From NCBI GenBank assembly GCA_905234765.1, contig CAJOIF010000029.1, positions 1 through 34,450 on the forward strand: a DNA stretch of 34,450 bases, written 5' to 3'. This document shows, piece after piece, positions 5,588 to 15,069 of the stretch (positions are counted from its first letter, which is position 1; every line of letters begins with the position of its first letter). This DNA is from an uncultured Bacteroidales bacterium (lineage in GTDB: Bacteria > Bacteroidota > Bacteroidia > Bacteroidales > F082). Below the pieces are notes generated by a model that saw only the letters and a program-made list of their open reading frames with translations, was not told the DNA's origin and did not search any database. The position numbers were made by a program, and so were the translations under genes.

Positions 5588-7990
5588 TTAAAAATCAAAA
5601 ATATCATCATCTTTCACTGCAAGTTGCAGCTCAACCGTAAAGGTCTCGCTGTACAATCCTACAATTACTGTCACTTGTTTAACTTCGGGGTCTAACTCCA
5701 ACAGTTCGCTGCGATAATTTCCATCTTCTTTCCTCAACTTATAATTCTTTTCGTTGTAGAGAAGAATAGGAGTTTCATTGGGTTCCAGTCCCATAATGGC
5801 AACTTCAAATACTGGATTAGCGGCGTTTAGAGAAGTGGTGATTTGTTTGGCTGACCAGTGTTTCGATTCTTTCTTGTCCGAGATAACAATGATGGGCACC
5901 AATGCTTCTTCGGGTGTTGCACCGCCATGTGCTCCAGTTCCTTCAGCCACTTTTTTGCTTAGGGAATTGTGACGCAAAGCGACCAATTCTTTTCCTTCAT
6001 TGATACGCATATAGTATTCATCAGCCACAATGCCCTTTTTGCATCCAGCGCAGCGTCCATAATGGTCGCTCTCAATCCCTTTTAGGTTGCGACCATCTAC
6101 CAACTGAGACAAGTAAGTCATTCCATGGTCACTCACAATGGCAATCTTTTGTTTTGGGTGGGCATCCAACACAGCATTCACTGAACGACGCACTGCGGCA
6201 ATGTCATCAATGATATATTGAGGGTAGTCGCGTTTCTGATGAGCAAGGGTGTCGAGGTCGCCTATCTTTTCCAGTAAAACTCCTCCCAGTTGTTGCAAAT
6301 CTTCCTTGTTGTTTTCCGTTCGTGTGGGAAGTTTAGCATGGGCGACAAGAACCTCATTGAGATAATAGCCGTCATTCTCACGCTCTTTCACCACCTGTTG
6401 TATTAGTGGCACCCAATCTATTCCGAGTCCGTCGATCCAGAAATACACATTGATGTCGGTACGTCCGTTCATCAAGGTCTTTACGGTGGAGAAACGGTCG
6501 TACCAATCATGGAATGCGGCTTCTGAAGCATTGACTTCGGCAATGCTTTTCTCCATAACTACGGAGTATGTTCCTGCCAATTTCGAATGCTTGTATTCTT
6601 CGATGTATTTTGTCAGCCACGAAATCTCGGTGGGAAGCTGTGTGTTGCACAAGTAGTAGTATAAATCGGGATAGAGTTCTTTCAGATCACTTTGTTCAAC
6701 ATATCCAGCATTGAACCACTCTATTACAAGCCGCTTTTCTACATCCGTAGCCTTAGTGAAGAAACGCAATGCTGTTATGTAACCATCCTTTTCTGCCAAC
6801 TTGCATAGCCGTTCCTTAAGTAACGACTGTGCGGTGGGTGACAATACAATTCCTCTGCGCATGGCCTTTTCCATACCAGCTCTACGCTCTTCGATATAAT
6901 CGTATGCTTCGTTTTCGAGGGTGAAGATGTGTAGCGCTATTTGTTCAAGGAAATGCGGTGTGGTGTAGTCATCCATCGTAGATAGCACACGACAGATATA
7001 TCCTTTTTCGCAGAATTTGTCGCGATAATACATTGAGATAAGCCAACGGTCAAAATTGGTACTATTGTCGAACCACAGACGGTAGAAACTGCTATGTTCA
7101 GAAAGCTCAAAGATTTTGAATCGTCTGGCAAAATAAGTGTCGAAGTCGAAATCTTCTAAATTTATCTCCGAGGCAAGCTGCTCCCAGTATTGGTCTTCAC
7201 TTTCACGATAAATGCATTGTGGCATTTTGATGTTTAATGCATCATGCAGAAACTCAAAGGCAGTTCTGCAAATGCAGTATTCAAATGCATTGTCGGGTTG
7301 AGCGTATTTGGCATTGGCGAAAATGGCTGGCGAAGTGCAGATGATACGTTGCTTCAATTCAGGATAATGCCAGCAGTTCAACCATTCCTTCACACTTGCA
7401 GCGATGTAGTAGCATCGCTCAATACCATTTATGCCATAGGTTGTCCCATCGGTAAGTACTAATCGATAGTTGAGTTGTCTATCGCTATTGTGAAAATAGT
7501 AGATGAATGATTGGCTCTGGTCACGGAAACGCTCTGTTTTGCTCTCCAAGCCAATGATAGGAATATAAACACGTTGATGGTGGTTTACACCTTCTTGTGT
7601 GGCTTCAATTCCCCTTAATGTGCCAATCAAGGCATTGAATTCCAACTTCGGAGTGTTGTTGTCATAGAATCGAGCCAATTCTGACAATGGCGTAATAAGC
7701 AAGTTTTGGCTGCTATTGTCATGAATAACTTGTCTGATTTTTCGTTCTACCGTTGTATGGGTGAGCATGATGTCGTCGTATTCTTCGCTCATCCACTGCT
7801 CGATACTGATAGGGTCTAATTGGATTTGGTTTTGCAACTCTTCAATAAAAGCGCAGCAATCGCGGAAGTTGTCAAAAAGCACTAATCTCACAGGAAAGCG
7901 GTCACGCGTAGATGCTCCAGCACCTCCTGCCTGACGGTCATCTTCCAAAGCCGTCATTAGTTCTCTCAAGTTTTCGTATTGGTAGAACAT
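5588..7990 (-). CDS. pglZ: BREX alkaline-phosphatase-like protein PglZ
   Basis: 800 residues. The C-terminal half carries the alkaline-phosphatase-superfamily metal-binding pattern of PglZ: YFWIDGLG at about 516-523, IVSDHG at about 618-623 and GAHGGATPEE at about 686-695. A CAGC/C pair near 647-650 may bind metal. The N-terminal ~500 residues are the helical region usual in PglZ proteins. PglZ is the signature gene of all BREX systems and is needed for both modification and exclusion; its substrate is still unclear. It lies 11 nt downstream of brxC and 3 nt upstream of brxL. Both ends look intact. Confidence 0.92.
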   Translation of the reverse strand: MFYQYENLRELMTALEDDRQAGGAGASTRDRFPVRLVLFDNFRDCCAFIEELQNQIQLDPISIEQWMSEEYDDIMLTHTTVERKIRQVIHDNSSQNLLITPLSELARFYDNNTPKLEFNALIGTLRGIEATQEGVNHHQRVYIPIIGLESKTERFRDQSQSFIYYFHNSDRQLNYRLVLTDGTTYGINGIERCYYIAASVKEWLNCWHYPELKQRIICTSPAIFANAKYAQPDNAFEYCICRTAFEFLHDALNIKMPQCIYRESEDQYWEQLASEINLEDFDFDTYFARRFKIFELSEHSSFYRLWFDNSTNFDRWLISMYYRDKFCEKGYICRVLSTMDDYTTPHFLEQIALHIFTLENEAYDYIEERRAGMEKAMRRGIVLSPTAQSLLKERLCKLAEKDGYITALRFFTKATDVEKRLVIEWFNAGYVEQSDLKELYPDLYYYLCNTQLPTEISWLTKYIEEYKHSKLAGTYSVVMEKSIAEVNASEAAFHDWYDRFSTVKTLMNGRTDINVYFWIDGLGIDWVPLIQQVVKERENDGYYLNEVLVAHAKLPTRTENNKEDLQQLGGVLLEKIGDLDTLAHQKRDYPQYIIDDIAAVRRSVNAVLDAHPKQKIAIVSDHGMTYLSQLVDGRNLKGIESDHYGRCAGCKKGIVADEYYMRINEGKELVALRHNSLSKKVAEGTGAHGGATPEEALVPIIVISDKKESKHWSAKQITTSLNAANPVFEVAIMGLEPNETPILLYNEKNYKLRKEDGNYRSELLELDPEVKQVTVIVGLYSETFTVELQLAVKDDDIFDF

Positions 7991-8001
7991 CGAATAAAAT
8001 A

Positions 8002-11000
8002 TTATATTTTCAAATATATTATTGTATCAAGAATATCTTCATATCCAGAGTCGGCTAATTTCTCCAAAAGTGCCTTTGCATCATCCAATTTTTTGATGCT
8101 CTTAACTGTTGCTTTTGCGAGCGCAACTTTGGTCTGACTACCATATTTGACAGGAGACTCAGAAGCCACGGAAGTCTTGGGGTCTAAATCAATTTTACCA
8201 ACAATAGTAACCTGAGGTCTTTGATTCATCTGGCTCAAACGCCAATTCTTCAAATTCTCCTCTACTTCTGTTTCTGTCCACAAGCCGATTTCCGCTTGCA
8301 TGTTCTGTTGGATATAAGACTTTGCATCAACCAGTTCATTAGGTTGTAATTTCACCATTTCCTGCATATAGAGGAATTGTTCGTAACCATCAATAAAGTG
8401 GTTTATCTTTTCATTGGTTAGTAACAAGCCTCTAAAATCGATGTCATACTGTTTCATCAAATCGAGTGTTTCCGCAATCATCGCATGGTTTTTCATCCCA
8501 TCTGGTTCACAGATGTGCAGTATATTATCAATCATGGTGCATAATTCTTTGCGCATTGTGCGACTCTGCATCAATTTACAGTATTTCAGTCCCCACAGCG
8601 GAGCCCCCTTCTCTTTCAAATAAGCATGGGTCAACGCCCATCGAGCATCTGTTAGACTGGACACATCGTGGTAGTCTTTCAGCGTATTTAGCTTGAACAT
8701 CTTAATGAAACTCTTGGCTAAATCACCCTCCTCCTTTGTTTGGAATTTGAAATCAAGTTTGTTCTTGTTTCCTCCACCATCCCAAACCTTAAAGCATTCC
8801 ACTACATCATCAACCAAATGTTTTGCGGTGCGGGGTTTCCCGTTTAGGTCGAATATTTTACCAATATAGGGACGCAATGCGAAAGCCAACATTCCCATTC
8901 CTGCATACGACGGGAAAAGTCCATAGGGCGCTTTGGTTAGCCCCTCGAATTGGTATGCCATGTTAAAGTTGACTTGTTTGTCGGCATGGTCAATCTTATT
9001 CTTCACATATTTACAGACCTTATACAAAGGATGCTCAGAACTAACATCGCTCTTGAACTGCAAGTTCTCATCAACGCTGTCTTGCAACAAGAATGGCACA
9101 TGCATAGCTGGCCCTTTGCAATGGTCAATTACCTCTTGTTTTGTGCTGTATTGCAGAACGGCTTCTACAGTGGCTCGTGCATACTTCTTTTCCCAATAGG
9201 TTCGAGAGTATTTGATACGTATCAGTTCCAACCCTTCGGGGCCTGAAGGATACAACACAGGCGTCACAGAACTATTGATGAATGATGAAAGATTGTTACC
9301 GCCAATGCTGAGCGGCTGACCGTCAAGGTAAAAATACACTACACCTTTCAATGCTGAATCAACCCAGTCTTTCACTATTTTGTCGGCGTTTTCACTATGC
9401 GAGTTCATCTGGTCGGCAAAACCGTGGCGTTGTGCGCATTGTGCATTTGCTTGATAATCTAAATAGTGTTCATATTCGCTATTGCCCATAGTTTTGTCCA
9501 TCACCATAAACACCACATCGTCAAAACGTCCATCTTTCATCTTTGAAGCACGTTCAGCGAGGTCGCGTAGTTGAGTCAGTTCATCACTGTTTCGAGCAAA
9601 GAAAGATGCGAGCACCAACTCGTATCCCTTTGCCTTTTTTGCGGTACGTTCCAAACTGCTCAGCAAGGTATATTCGTTGGTATCCATTGAGAAAAGTTCC
9701 AGCCAATAAGGACGAGCTACATTGGCCAACTTTCTCTCTAAAATATTTCGTGCGGTAGCGGTTGAACGAAGGATGCTATAGGTGTAACGGAATTCTGTGA
9801 GTTTAAGGTTTTCTTTGATACTTGCCACTTCAGCCAGTGGTAATGCAGAAAAACGAATTTCATACAATCCAGCGGGGGAACGCTGGATAACTCCCGTCTC
9901 ATTCATCCAATTCAAAATCTCCATCAGATGGTCTTCAACGGTAGTGCCGACAAAGAGACGTGCAATGTTTTCCTCGCTGGGAGTGACAGTTTCGGTATTG
10001 GCAATATTGTTGAACGCATTAAGCAGCAGTATGCCTTTGAAGACGCGCATGGCGGCATCGCCTTGTTTTGAGACGGTTATTTCATAACTATTGTAGCGTT
10101 CTGTCACTACACCGAATTTGTTCACATTCTGTTGCATCTCGGGCGCAATATAATCCCAAAGATAGTCGGCGGTAAGCGTTTCTCCTTGTTTGAAGGCCAC
10201 AGGGTCGTTCAAGAAGTTACGCACGGGGTCACTGGCCAGGAAGTCGAATACAGAACGGCTGCTGCTTCCCACTTCACGAGCATAGTAGGTGGCCAGATTG
10301 GCTGTGGCAGGATGTAGAGGGAAGACACTCTTCAGGTCTTGTTCTGTTTCAGCCGGGCTGGCACTGGTTCGTGCCAATTCACGATAAAGGTCACGAGCGT
10401 TGAAAAAGAATGCAGCAGAAGCTGATAATTTTTCGAGAGGTTTCACTTGTCGAAATTTCCGGCTCATAATCTTGAATGCCGATACAGGCTCCATGTTATA
10501 GTGCATGTAGTGGTATCGCCCCATGGTCTTGGTGCGTTCCTGTGCGCTGAGTCTATCAAGGGCAGAGGGGTGCGAGATGAAAAGGAAATAACTGTCGTTG
10601 CTGGCATTCATAGCCTCCTCTGCAAGCAGTTGCAACTCCACCAGCAATGATGGACCGAGGTCAGAATTCATCACATCTGTAAATTCATCCCAAACCACTA
10701 ACAAGCCACAACGGTCACTATTATCACGCAGTTTGTCCTGTACCTCAAAAAACCAACGACCAAGATTCTCTTGTTTTAATCGCACACTCAATCCACGCCG
10801 ACGGCAGGCATCTTTGGCAGTGCGAAGGGTGGCACTATCGCATTGTTTCAGCAGTTGCACCAAACGCTTGCGGTCGGGAGCCACTGAACGAAGTTCGCCG
10901 TCTCCTGCGATGGTCATATCCCAGAAATCGGCATTGTCGGCTATGTGTTGAATATAGTTATCGTAATCGGTACGAATGTCAAGTTCAATGCCGTTTGATT

Positions 11001-11439
11001 GCAGTGCTTGCTGAATGCGAGTTTGTAGCACCAAAGCCAAGTCTTCCTTGTTGGAAATACCACACTGCCCTACCAACGTCACAGGCAACAGACGTTTTTT
11101 TTCGCGCAGGCCATAGATTTGTTTTCGCATTGGGTCATATAGGGTGTCTTTGTACTCATCATCCACCCACTGCTGTATTTCTTCCACCTTATCACAAAAC
11201 AAGTGTTTCAATACTGCTCCGGCATGACTCTTGCCTGTACCATATGTGCCCGCTATCCATAGCGAACGATGTTTGTCAAGGTCGTTGTTGCGCACGGCTC
11301 CAATGGCCTTAATCAATATCTCGTTGAACTGCTTGTTCGGCAAAAAGGTTTCCCAATTGCCTGCCTCTTCCATTTCAATATTGTAGGCGGGTTTGCCTTC
11401 GCGAATTTGTATCGCATCCCAGTAAGTTCGTGTTGCCAT
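8002..11439 (-). CDS. brxC: BREX ATPase BrxC (PglY-like)
   Basis: 1,145 residues, in the 1,100-1,300 range usual for BrxC/PglY. The Walker A motif GTYGTGKS is at about 64-71, just after the typical N-terminal segment, and Walker B LLVVWDEF is at about 246-253. The rest is a long helical region ending in a LxKLADSGYEDILDTIIYL segment. BrxC is the large STAND/AAA-type ATPase found in every BREX type and is thought to be a scaffold for the modification complex. It starts 29 nt after the unknown 345-residue gene, within one operon. No frameshift is visible. Confidence 0.9.
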   Translation of the reverse strand: MATRTYWDAIQIREGKPAYNIEMEEAGNWETFLPNKQFNEILIKAIGAVRNNDLDKHRSLWIAGTYGTGKSHAGAVLKHLFCDKVEEIQQWVDDEYKDTLYDPMRKQIYGLREKKRLLPVTLVGQCGISNKEDLALVLQTRIQQALQSNGIELDIRTDYDNYIQHIADNADFWDMTIAGDGELRSVAPDRKRLVQLLKQCDSATLRTAKDACRRRGLSVRLKQENLGRWFFEVQDKLRDNSDRCGLLVVWDEFTDVMNSDLGPSLLVELQLLAEEAMNASNDSYFLFISHPSALDRLSAQERTKTMGRYHYMHYNMEPVSAFKIMSRKFRQVKPLEKLSASAAFFFNARDLYRELARTSASPAETEQDLKSVFPLHPATANLATYYAREVGSSSRSVFDFLASDPVRNFLNDPVAFKQGETLTADYLWDYIAPEMQQNVNKFGVVTERYNSYEITVSKQGDAAMRVFKGILLLNAFNNIANTETVTPSEENIARLFVGTTVEDHLMEILNWMNETGVIQRSPAGLYEIRFSALPLAEVASIKENLKLTEFRYTYSILRSTATARNILERKLANVARPYWLELFSMDTNEYTLLSSLERTAKKAKGYELVLASFFARNSDELTQLRDLAERASKMKDGRFDDVVFMVMDKTMGNSEYEHYLDYQANAQCAQRHGFADQMNSHSENADKIVKDWVDSALKGVVYFYLDGQPLSIGGNNLSSFINSSVTPVLYPSGPEGLELIRIKYSRTYWEKKYARATVEAVLQYSTKQEVIDHCKGPAMHVPFLLQDSVDENLQFKSDVSSEHPLYKVCKYVKNKIDHADKQVNFNMAYQFEGLTKAPYGLFPSYAGMGMLAFALRPYIGKIFDLNGKPRTAKHLVDDVVECFKVWDGGGNKNKLDFKFQTKEEGDLAKSFIKMFKLNTLKDYHDVSSLTDARWALTHAYLKEKGAPLWGLKYCKLMQSRTMRKELCTMIDNILHICEPDGMKNHAMIAETLDLMKQYDIDFRGLLLTNEKINHFIDGYEQFLYMQEMVKLQPNELVDAKSYIQQNMQAEIGLWTETEVEENLKNWRLSQMNQRPQVTIVGKIDLDPKTSVASESPVKYGSQTKVALAKATVKSIKKLDDAKALLEKLADSGYEDILDTIIYLKI

Positions 11440-11468
11440 GATATGTTGTATGTGTTATTATCGATTAT

Positions 11469-12506
11469 TTACTTGTCTTCTCCAAAAAATCTTCGTGCTG
11501 CCTCCAATTGTTCTTCTCGGGTCTTGCATTTGGAGAGGATATCTTCAAGACTGCCAGGTTCGGGATCGGGTTGTTTTGCCTGTTGGGTTGTTCGTGTACT
11601 GCCTTGTTCTCTGGTTGACGAAAGCCCCTCTCCATCTTCACCTTCAATGCATTCCTGAATCATTTTGGATGCTTGCCGTTTGGTGAGGCCACGATTGCTA
11701 TAGTCGATGCCGGTGACGCGTTTTAGGTAGCGCAGTTGCCTATATGTAGCCTCCTCAGAGGTTGGTTCCGTGGACGCATCTTCTTCCTCTTTCAGCTCTC
11801 TTATCATTTTGATGGCTTTGGCTTTTGTGAGGCCGCTGGTACTATAGTCAATACCCGTGGCGCGTTTCAAATAGCGCAATTGACGAGGGGTGGCTTCTTC
11901 AGAGGAGGATTCTATTCCACGCTCTTCCGCTTCTTTCTTCGCTTTGCTTATCATCTCTATGGCTTCGAGCTTAGTGAGACCTCGACCACGGTAGTCAATG
12001 CCTGTAGCAAGCTTCAATGCCCATAGTTGACGGGGCGTAGCGGGCTCCTCTATCTTATCGTTGCTTTCTGGTTGTTCATCGTTAAAGAAATGCTTTACAA
12101 TAGCTTCTCTCAGACATGCTCTATTTCCTGCATCCTGTAATAAATCCCAAAGTGCATTGTCTAAAAAAGCGTAAGCAACCTTGTCATGGAGCATCTTTTC
12201 CGAAGGTGCTTTAGTCTTTATCGGTTCACAATTCCAATGAAGATTCCAAAAGCTTTCACTCGCCATGAAGTAGAAAGGATAATTCATTGGCGTTTCTTTT
12301 ATGTGATACTCTAAACATACATTGGAATAAGCTTCTTTAAGATTATCATAGAATAACTTGTTATTCATCGCTTTCTTTTTGCGAATGGCATCAAATGTGG
12401 CAACAAGCAATGCAGGCTTAGCCAGAACTGGCTTGCCCGCAACATGAGCGCACTTTATCGCTAATATTGCGTTTGAATAATATGTTATCAAAACATTTTC
12501 AGTCAT
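11469..12506 (-). CDS. BREX-embedded protein: ScoMcrA/HNH-type recognition domain plus triple repeats
   Basis: 345 residues. Residues 1 to about 142 follow the pattern of the N-terminal DNA-recognition domain found in ScoMcrA-like and related HNH nucleases: a KPALLVATFDAI helix (30-41), YPF...FWNLHW (76-91), and a closing helix LDNALWDLL...LREAIVKHFF (115-141). ScoMcrA's version binds phosphorothioate DNA. No HNH or other nuclease motif follows. Instead there are three copies of a ~33-residue motif (PRQLxxLKxxTGIDYxxxGLTKxxAxxMI) at about 156-188, 206-238 and 254-286, joined by acidic linkers, and a short helical tail. Motifs of this kind occur at the ends of DNA-handling proteins of mobile elements. 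The gene sits between brxP and brxC, so it is probably a working part of this BREX system, perhaps a DNA reader. The domain assignment is by eye. Confidence 0.65.
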   Translation of the reverse strand: MTENVLITYYSNAILAIKCAHVAGKPVLAKPALLVATFDAIRKKKAMNNKLFYDNLKEAYSNVCLEYHIKETPMNYPFYFMASESFWNLHWNCEPIKTKAPSEKMLHDKVAYAFLDNALWDLLQDAGNRACLREAIVKHFFNDEQPESNDKIEEPATPRQLWALKLATGIDYRGRGLTKLEAIEMISKAKKEAEERGIESSSEEATPRQLRYLKRATGIDYSTSGLTKAKAIKMIRELKEEEDASTEPTSEEATYRQLRYLKRVTGIDYSNRGLTKRQASKMIQECIEGEDGEGLSSTREQGSTRTTQQAKQPDPEPGSLEDILSKCKTREEQLEAARRFFGEDK

Positions 12507-12524
12507 TCCGTGAAAGAGTTAACT

Positions 12525-15017
12525 TTATAAAAGTTTCTTCAGCACAGCAAAAGCATCCATTTCCTGTAAGGTGATATGCTCAAGTCCCATGTTTAATTCG
12601 GCTATCACGATGCGGCTTGCATTGGAATTCAATGTGCGCAACAATTTCTCAAACAAAGATTTGGTCAAACAAAACTCTTTATATGGGCCAGTCAATGTTT
12701 CGTCAGAATATAAATCAGACACCCTGAACGAAGTAATCTTGTTCGTGTTCCCATATTTGTATAAAGAATAGGCGAAACCAATTTCTGAAATATCAGAATG
12801 CTCACCCCGCATTAGTATTTTGTTGCCAGTTACATCACCTTGATGCATTACTTCTCCAATTGGCGAATAATTAAATACCTGGAGGAATCCCTGAATTGCA
12901 TATTTGATTGTGTTTTCAGAAAAACTGCCAGCAAATTCATCAAGAGCCAACTCTGACAAAATCTTTGAATCAAATCCTCGACCAGAACCTATTGTGCGAA
13001 TAAACCAATTAGCAAGTATTGAGTTATAGCACAAATTCGTCCAAATAATCTCCCATACCACATCATGGTTATCCATATATTTTTCTGATAACAATTGACC
13101 AAGTGGTGTGATGACATTCTTTGAATCAATTATTTCGGAGTCTTTTAGCCATGCCTTAAAGCTATCAACCTGTTTGTTTCCAAGAGCATTATTCTCCCAG
13201 AAACCTTCAGGGTCGGCAAAATATTCGTCAATCCATGTTTCGTGTATTCCAAAGGTTCCATACTTTGAAATACTACCAGTAATGTTTTTCGCTTCCATAC
13301 TCGTTGATAATGAATCTGCCACAATGCATCCATTGGAATGAAAATCCAAACATTTATGGCAGTGTATGCATAATTCTTCTTTTATTTCTAATGTTGGATA
13401 TACCGTCAGCGCACCTGTGGGGCACTCTATTTCACAAACTTCACACTGAATGCAATAGGTTGCTTTTTGAAGAATACGTTTGATGTGTTTTAATAGAATA
13501 ACATCATTCGCATTATACAGGATAAAGATTGTTGTATTGTTGTCTTTTGGGGTAATGGTAAACTGGTACACATTGCCTTCATATTGAAATTCACCTGATT
13601 GGTTTTTTTCATTTTTGACCAATGTTGTTTTACCAATTGTCCTTATCCAAGTTTCAAGTTCGCTTTTTGCATTCGTAATTGTAGCTACAAAATCATGACC
13701 GTTTTGCTTGAATTTGACAGAGGAATCAGTTTTCATATAATTGCCACTTGCTCGCAATCCCCATTTCCTTTCTTTTATGAAATAGTTTAGATTGGGTATT
13801 TTCCTCTGTTTAGCTTCGTTTTCTATCTTCGTCAAGAACGGTAGTAGTTCATTGTGGTAGCATTTATTCGCAATCATGTCATCCCATGGGGATGAAAATG
13901 GGCAAAGAATGCAGCCAACACGAGGTTTGCCATTGCGATACGCTTGATTTATGGGCAAATCGTGAATGAACATATACAAAAAGATATCTGTAGTAGACCA
14001 TGTTAGGATTGGACGGGCGTTAATAACAAAACTATGTTTTACTCCACGTCCTATCCTATCGTAACTTGAACGTTTTACACTTTCTTCTGCTCTCACGCCT
14101 TCAAAAGCAAGCACTTTCGCTTGGCGATTGGTTCCTGGAACTTTTAGGGTGCGATACAGCGGTGCCGTCTTCATTACAGAACAACACCAACGATGCTTGT
14201 CGCTCGGGGTGCCAATTTTGTCCCAATAGGTCAGCACTTTCTCGTGGTTGCGGGCAGTGCTGAACTTCAATTCGGGATAGAGCTTGCCGTAATGCTCTTT
14301 TACTTGTTCATAGAGTTCCAGCGACGAAGGCAGCTCATAGCCTGTATCGCTGTAGATGACTTGGAAAGCATTCGGTGGCAACGCTCTTGTGCAGAGGTCT
14401 AATACTACTTGAGAATCTTTTCCACCACTGAATGAGGCTAAGAAGATGTCAACCTTGGTGGTGTGCAACACCTTCTTGCCTTTCAACTCGGCTTCGTCAG
14501 CAGGCATGATGTCGAAACTGTCGCAATCTTCCTTCACCACAGCCATCTTCTGCTTGGTCTTCTTCTGCTGTCGTGCAGCCAATTCCTCAAAGTCAATCAC
14601 ATTGGCCTCTACCGCTCGGCTTGCGCGAGTGTAGGTATCATATGTATCACGTATAAACTCAATCGCTTCACTCTCCAGCAAGAACATCGCTTCGCGGTTC
14701 TTCTCTAACATCTTCTTCATGTTCACTGGCTTCAACGACATTGGTTCCACTCCTTCAACAAACACCACGGTGGCAGCATCGTAGATGTTGGCACCTTTGG
14801 CCTCAAACACCAACTGTCCACGATAGAAATATTGTTTGTTGCACGCCCACATCAACGGTTCCTGACAACGAGGATATTTCCAACCCAACTTATCGAGCCC
14901 CAACAAATCCAACTCCTCAAAGAATACTGGGCGAGGAGACACGCCGAGTGTCTCTCTCGTCACCAATGATTGCAACAAAACGCCGCCTGTATCTTTATCC
15001 CAGACTATTTTGAACAT
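12525..15017 (-). CDS. brxP: BREX type 4 protein BrxP: PAPS-reductase-like / 4Fe-4S / DUF4007 fusion
   Basis: 830 residues. After an N-terminal ~185-residue region comes a PP-loop domain of the PAPS-reductase/DndC kind: SFSGGKDS at about 195-202, HRWCCS at 275-280 and GCILCPF at 368-374. A ferredoxin-like pair of clusters follows, with Cys at about 522/525/528/532 and 550/553/556/564 (the second set has a longer last gap). From about 580 the sequence matches DUF4007. DndC, a relative, activates DNA for phosphorothioation; BrxP is the hallmark of BREX type 4 and occupies the place of the methyltransferase. It is the first gene of the operon. The ATG at 15015-15017 follows an A-rich leader without a Shine-Dalgarno site. 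Sulfur chemistry on DNA is a family-based inference. Confidence 0.88.
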   Translation of the reverse strand: MFKIVWDKDTGGVLLQSLVTRETLGVSPRPVFFEELDLLGLDKLGWKYPRCQEPLMWACNKQYFYRGQLVFEAKGANIYDAATVVFVEGVEPMSLKPVNMKKMLEKNREAMFLLESEAIEFIRDTYDTYTRASRAVEANVIDFEELAARQQKKTKQKMAVVKEDCDSFDIMPADEAELKGKKVLHTTKVDIFLASFSGGKDSQVVLDLCTRALPPNAFQVIYSDTGYELPSSLELYEQVKEHYGKLYPELKFSTARNHEKVLTYWDKIGTPSDKHRWCCSVMKTAPLYRTLKVPGTNRQAKVLAFEGVRAEESVKRSSYDRIGRGVKHSFVINARPILTWSTTDIFLYMFIHDLPINQAYRNGKPRVGCILCPFSSPWDDMIANKCYHNELLPFLTKIENEAKQRKIPNLNYFIKERKWGLRASGNYMKTDSSVKFKQNGHDFVATITNAKSELETWIRTIGKTTLVKNEKNQSGEFQYEGNVYQFTITPKDNNTTIFILYNANDVILLKHIKRILQKATYCIQCEVCEIECPTGALTVYPTLEIKEELCIHCHKCLDFHSNGCIVADSLSTSMEAKNITGSISKYGTFGIHETWIDEYFADPEGFWENNALGNKQVDSFKAWLKDSEIIDSKNVITPLGQLLSEKYMDNHDVVWEIIWTNLCYNSILANWFIRTIGSGRGFDSKILSELALDEFAGSFSENTIKYAIQGFLQVFNYSPIGEVMHQGDVTGNKILMRGEHSDISEIGFAYSLYKYGNTNKITSFRVSDLYSDETLTGPYKEFCLTKSLFEKLLRTLNSNASRIVIAELNMGLEHITLQEMDAFAVLKKLL

Positions 15018-15069
15018 GTCTGTAATTGTATCTCGATCACCAAAGCGGTCGGCTCCCTAACCATAAAAA

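Noticed and set aside
4169..15017. A hidden PglX-type methyltransferase or other modification gene
   Set aside because: Every part of the operon is filled by the five genes and no NPPF/NPPY-type motif is present.
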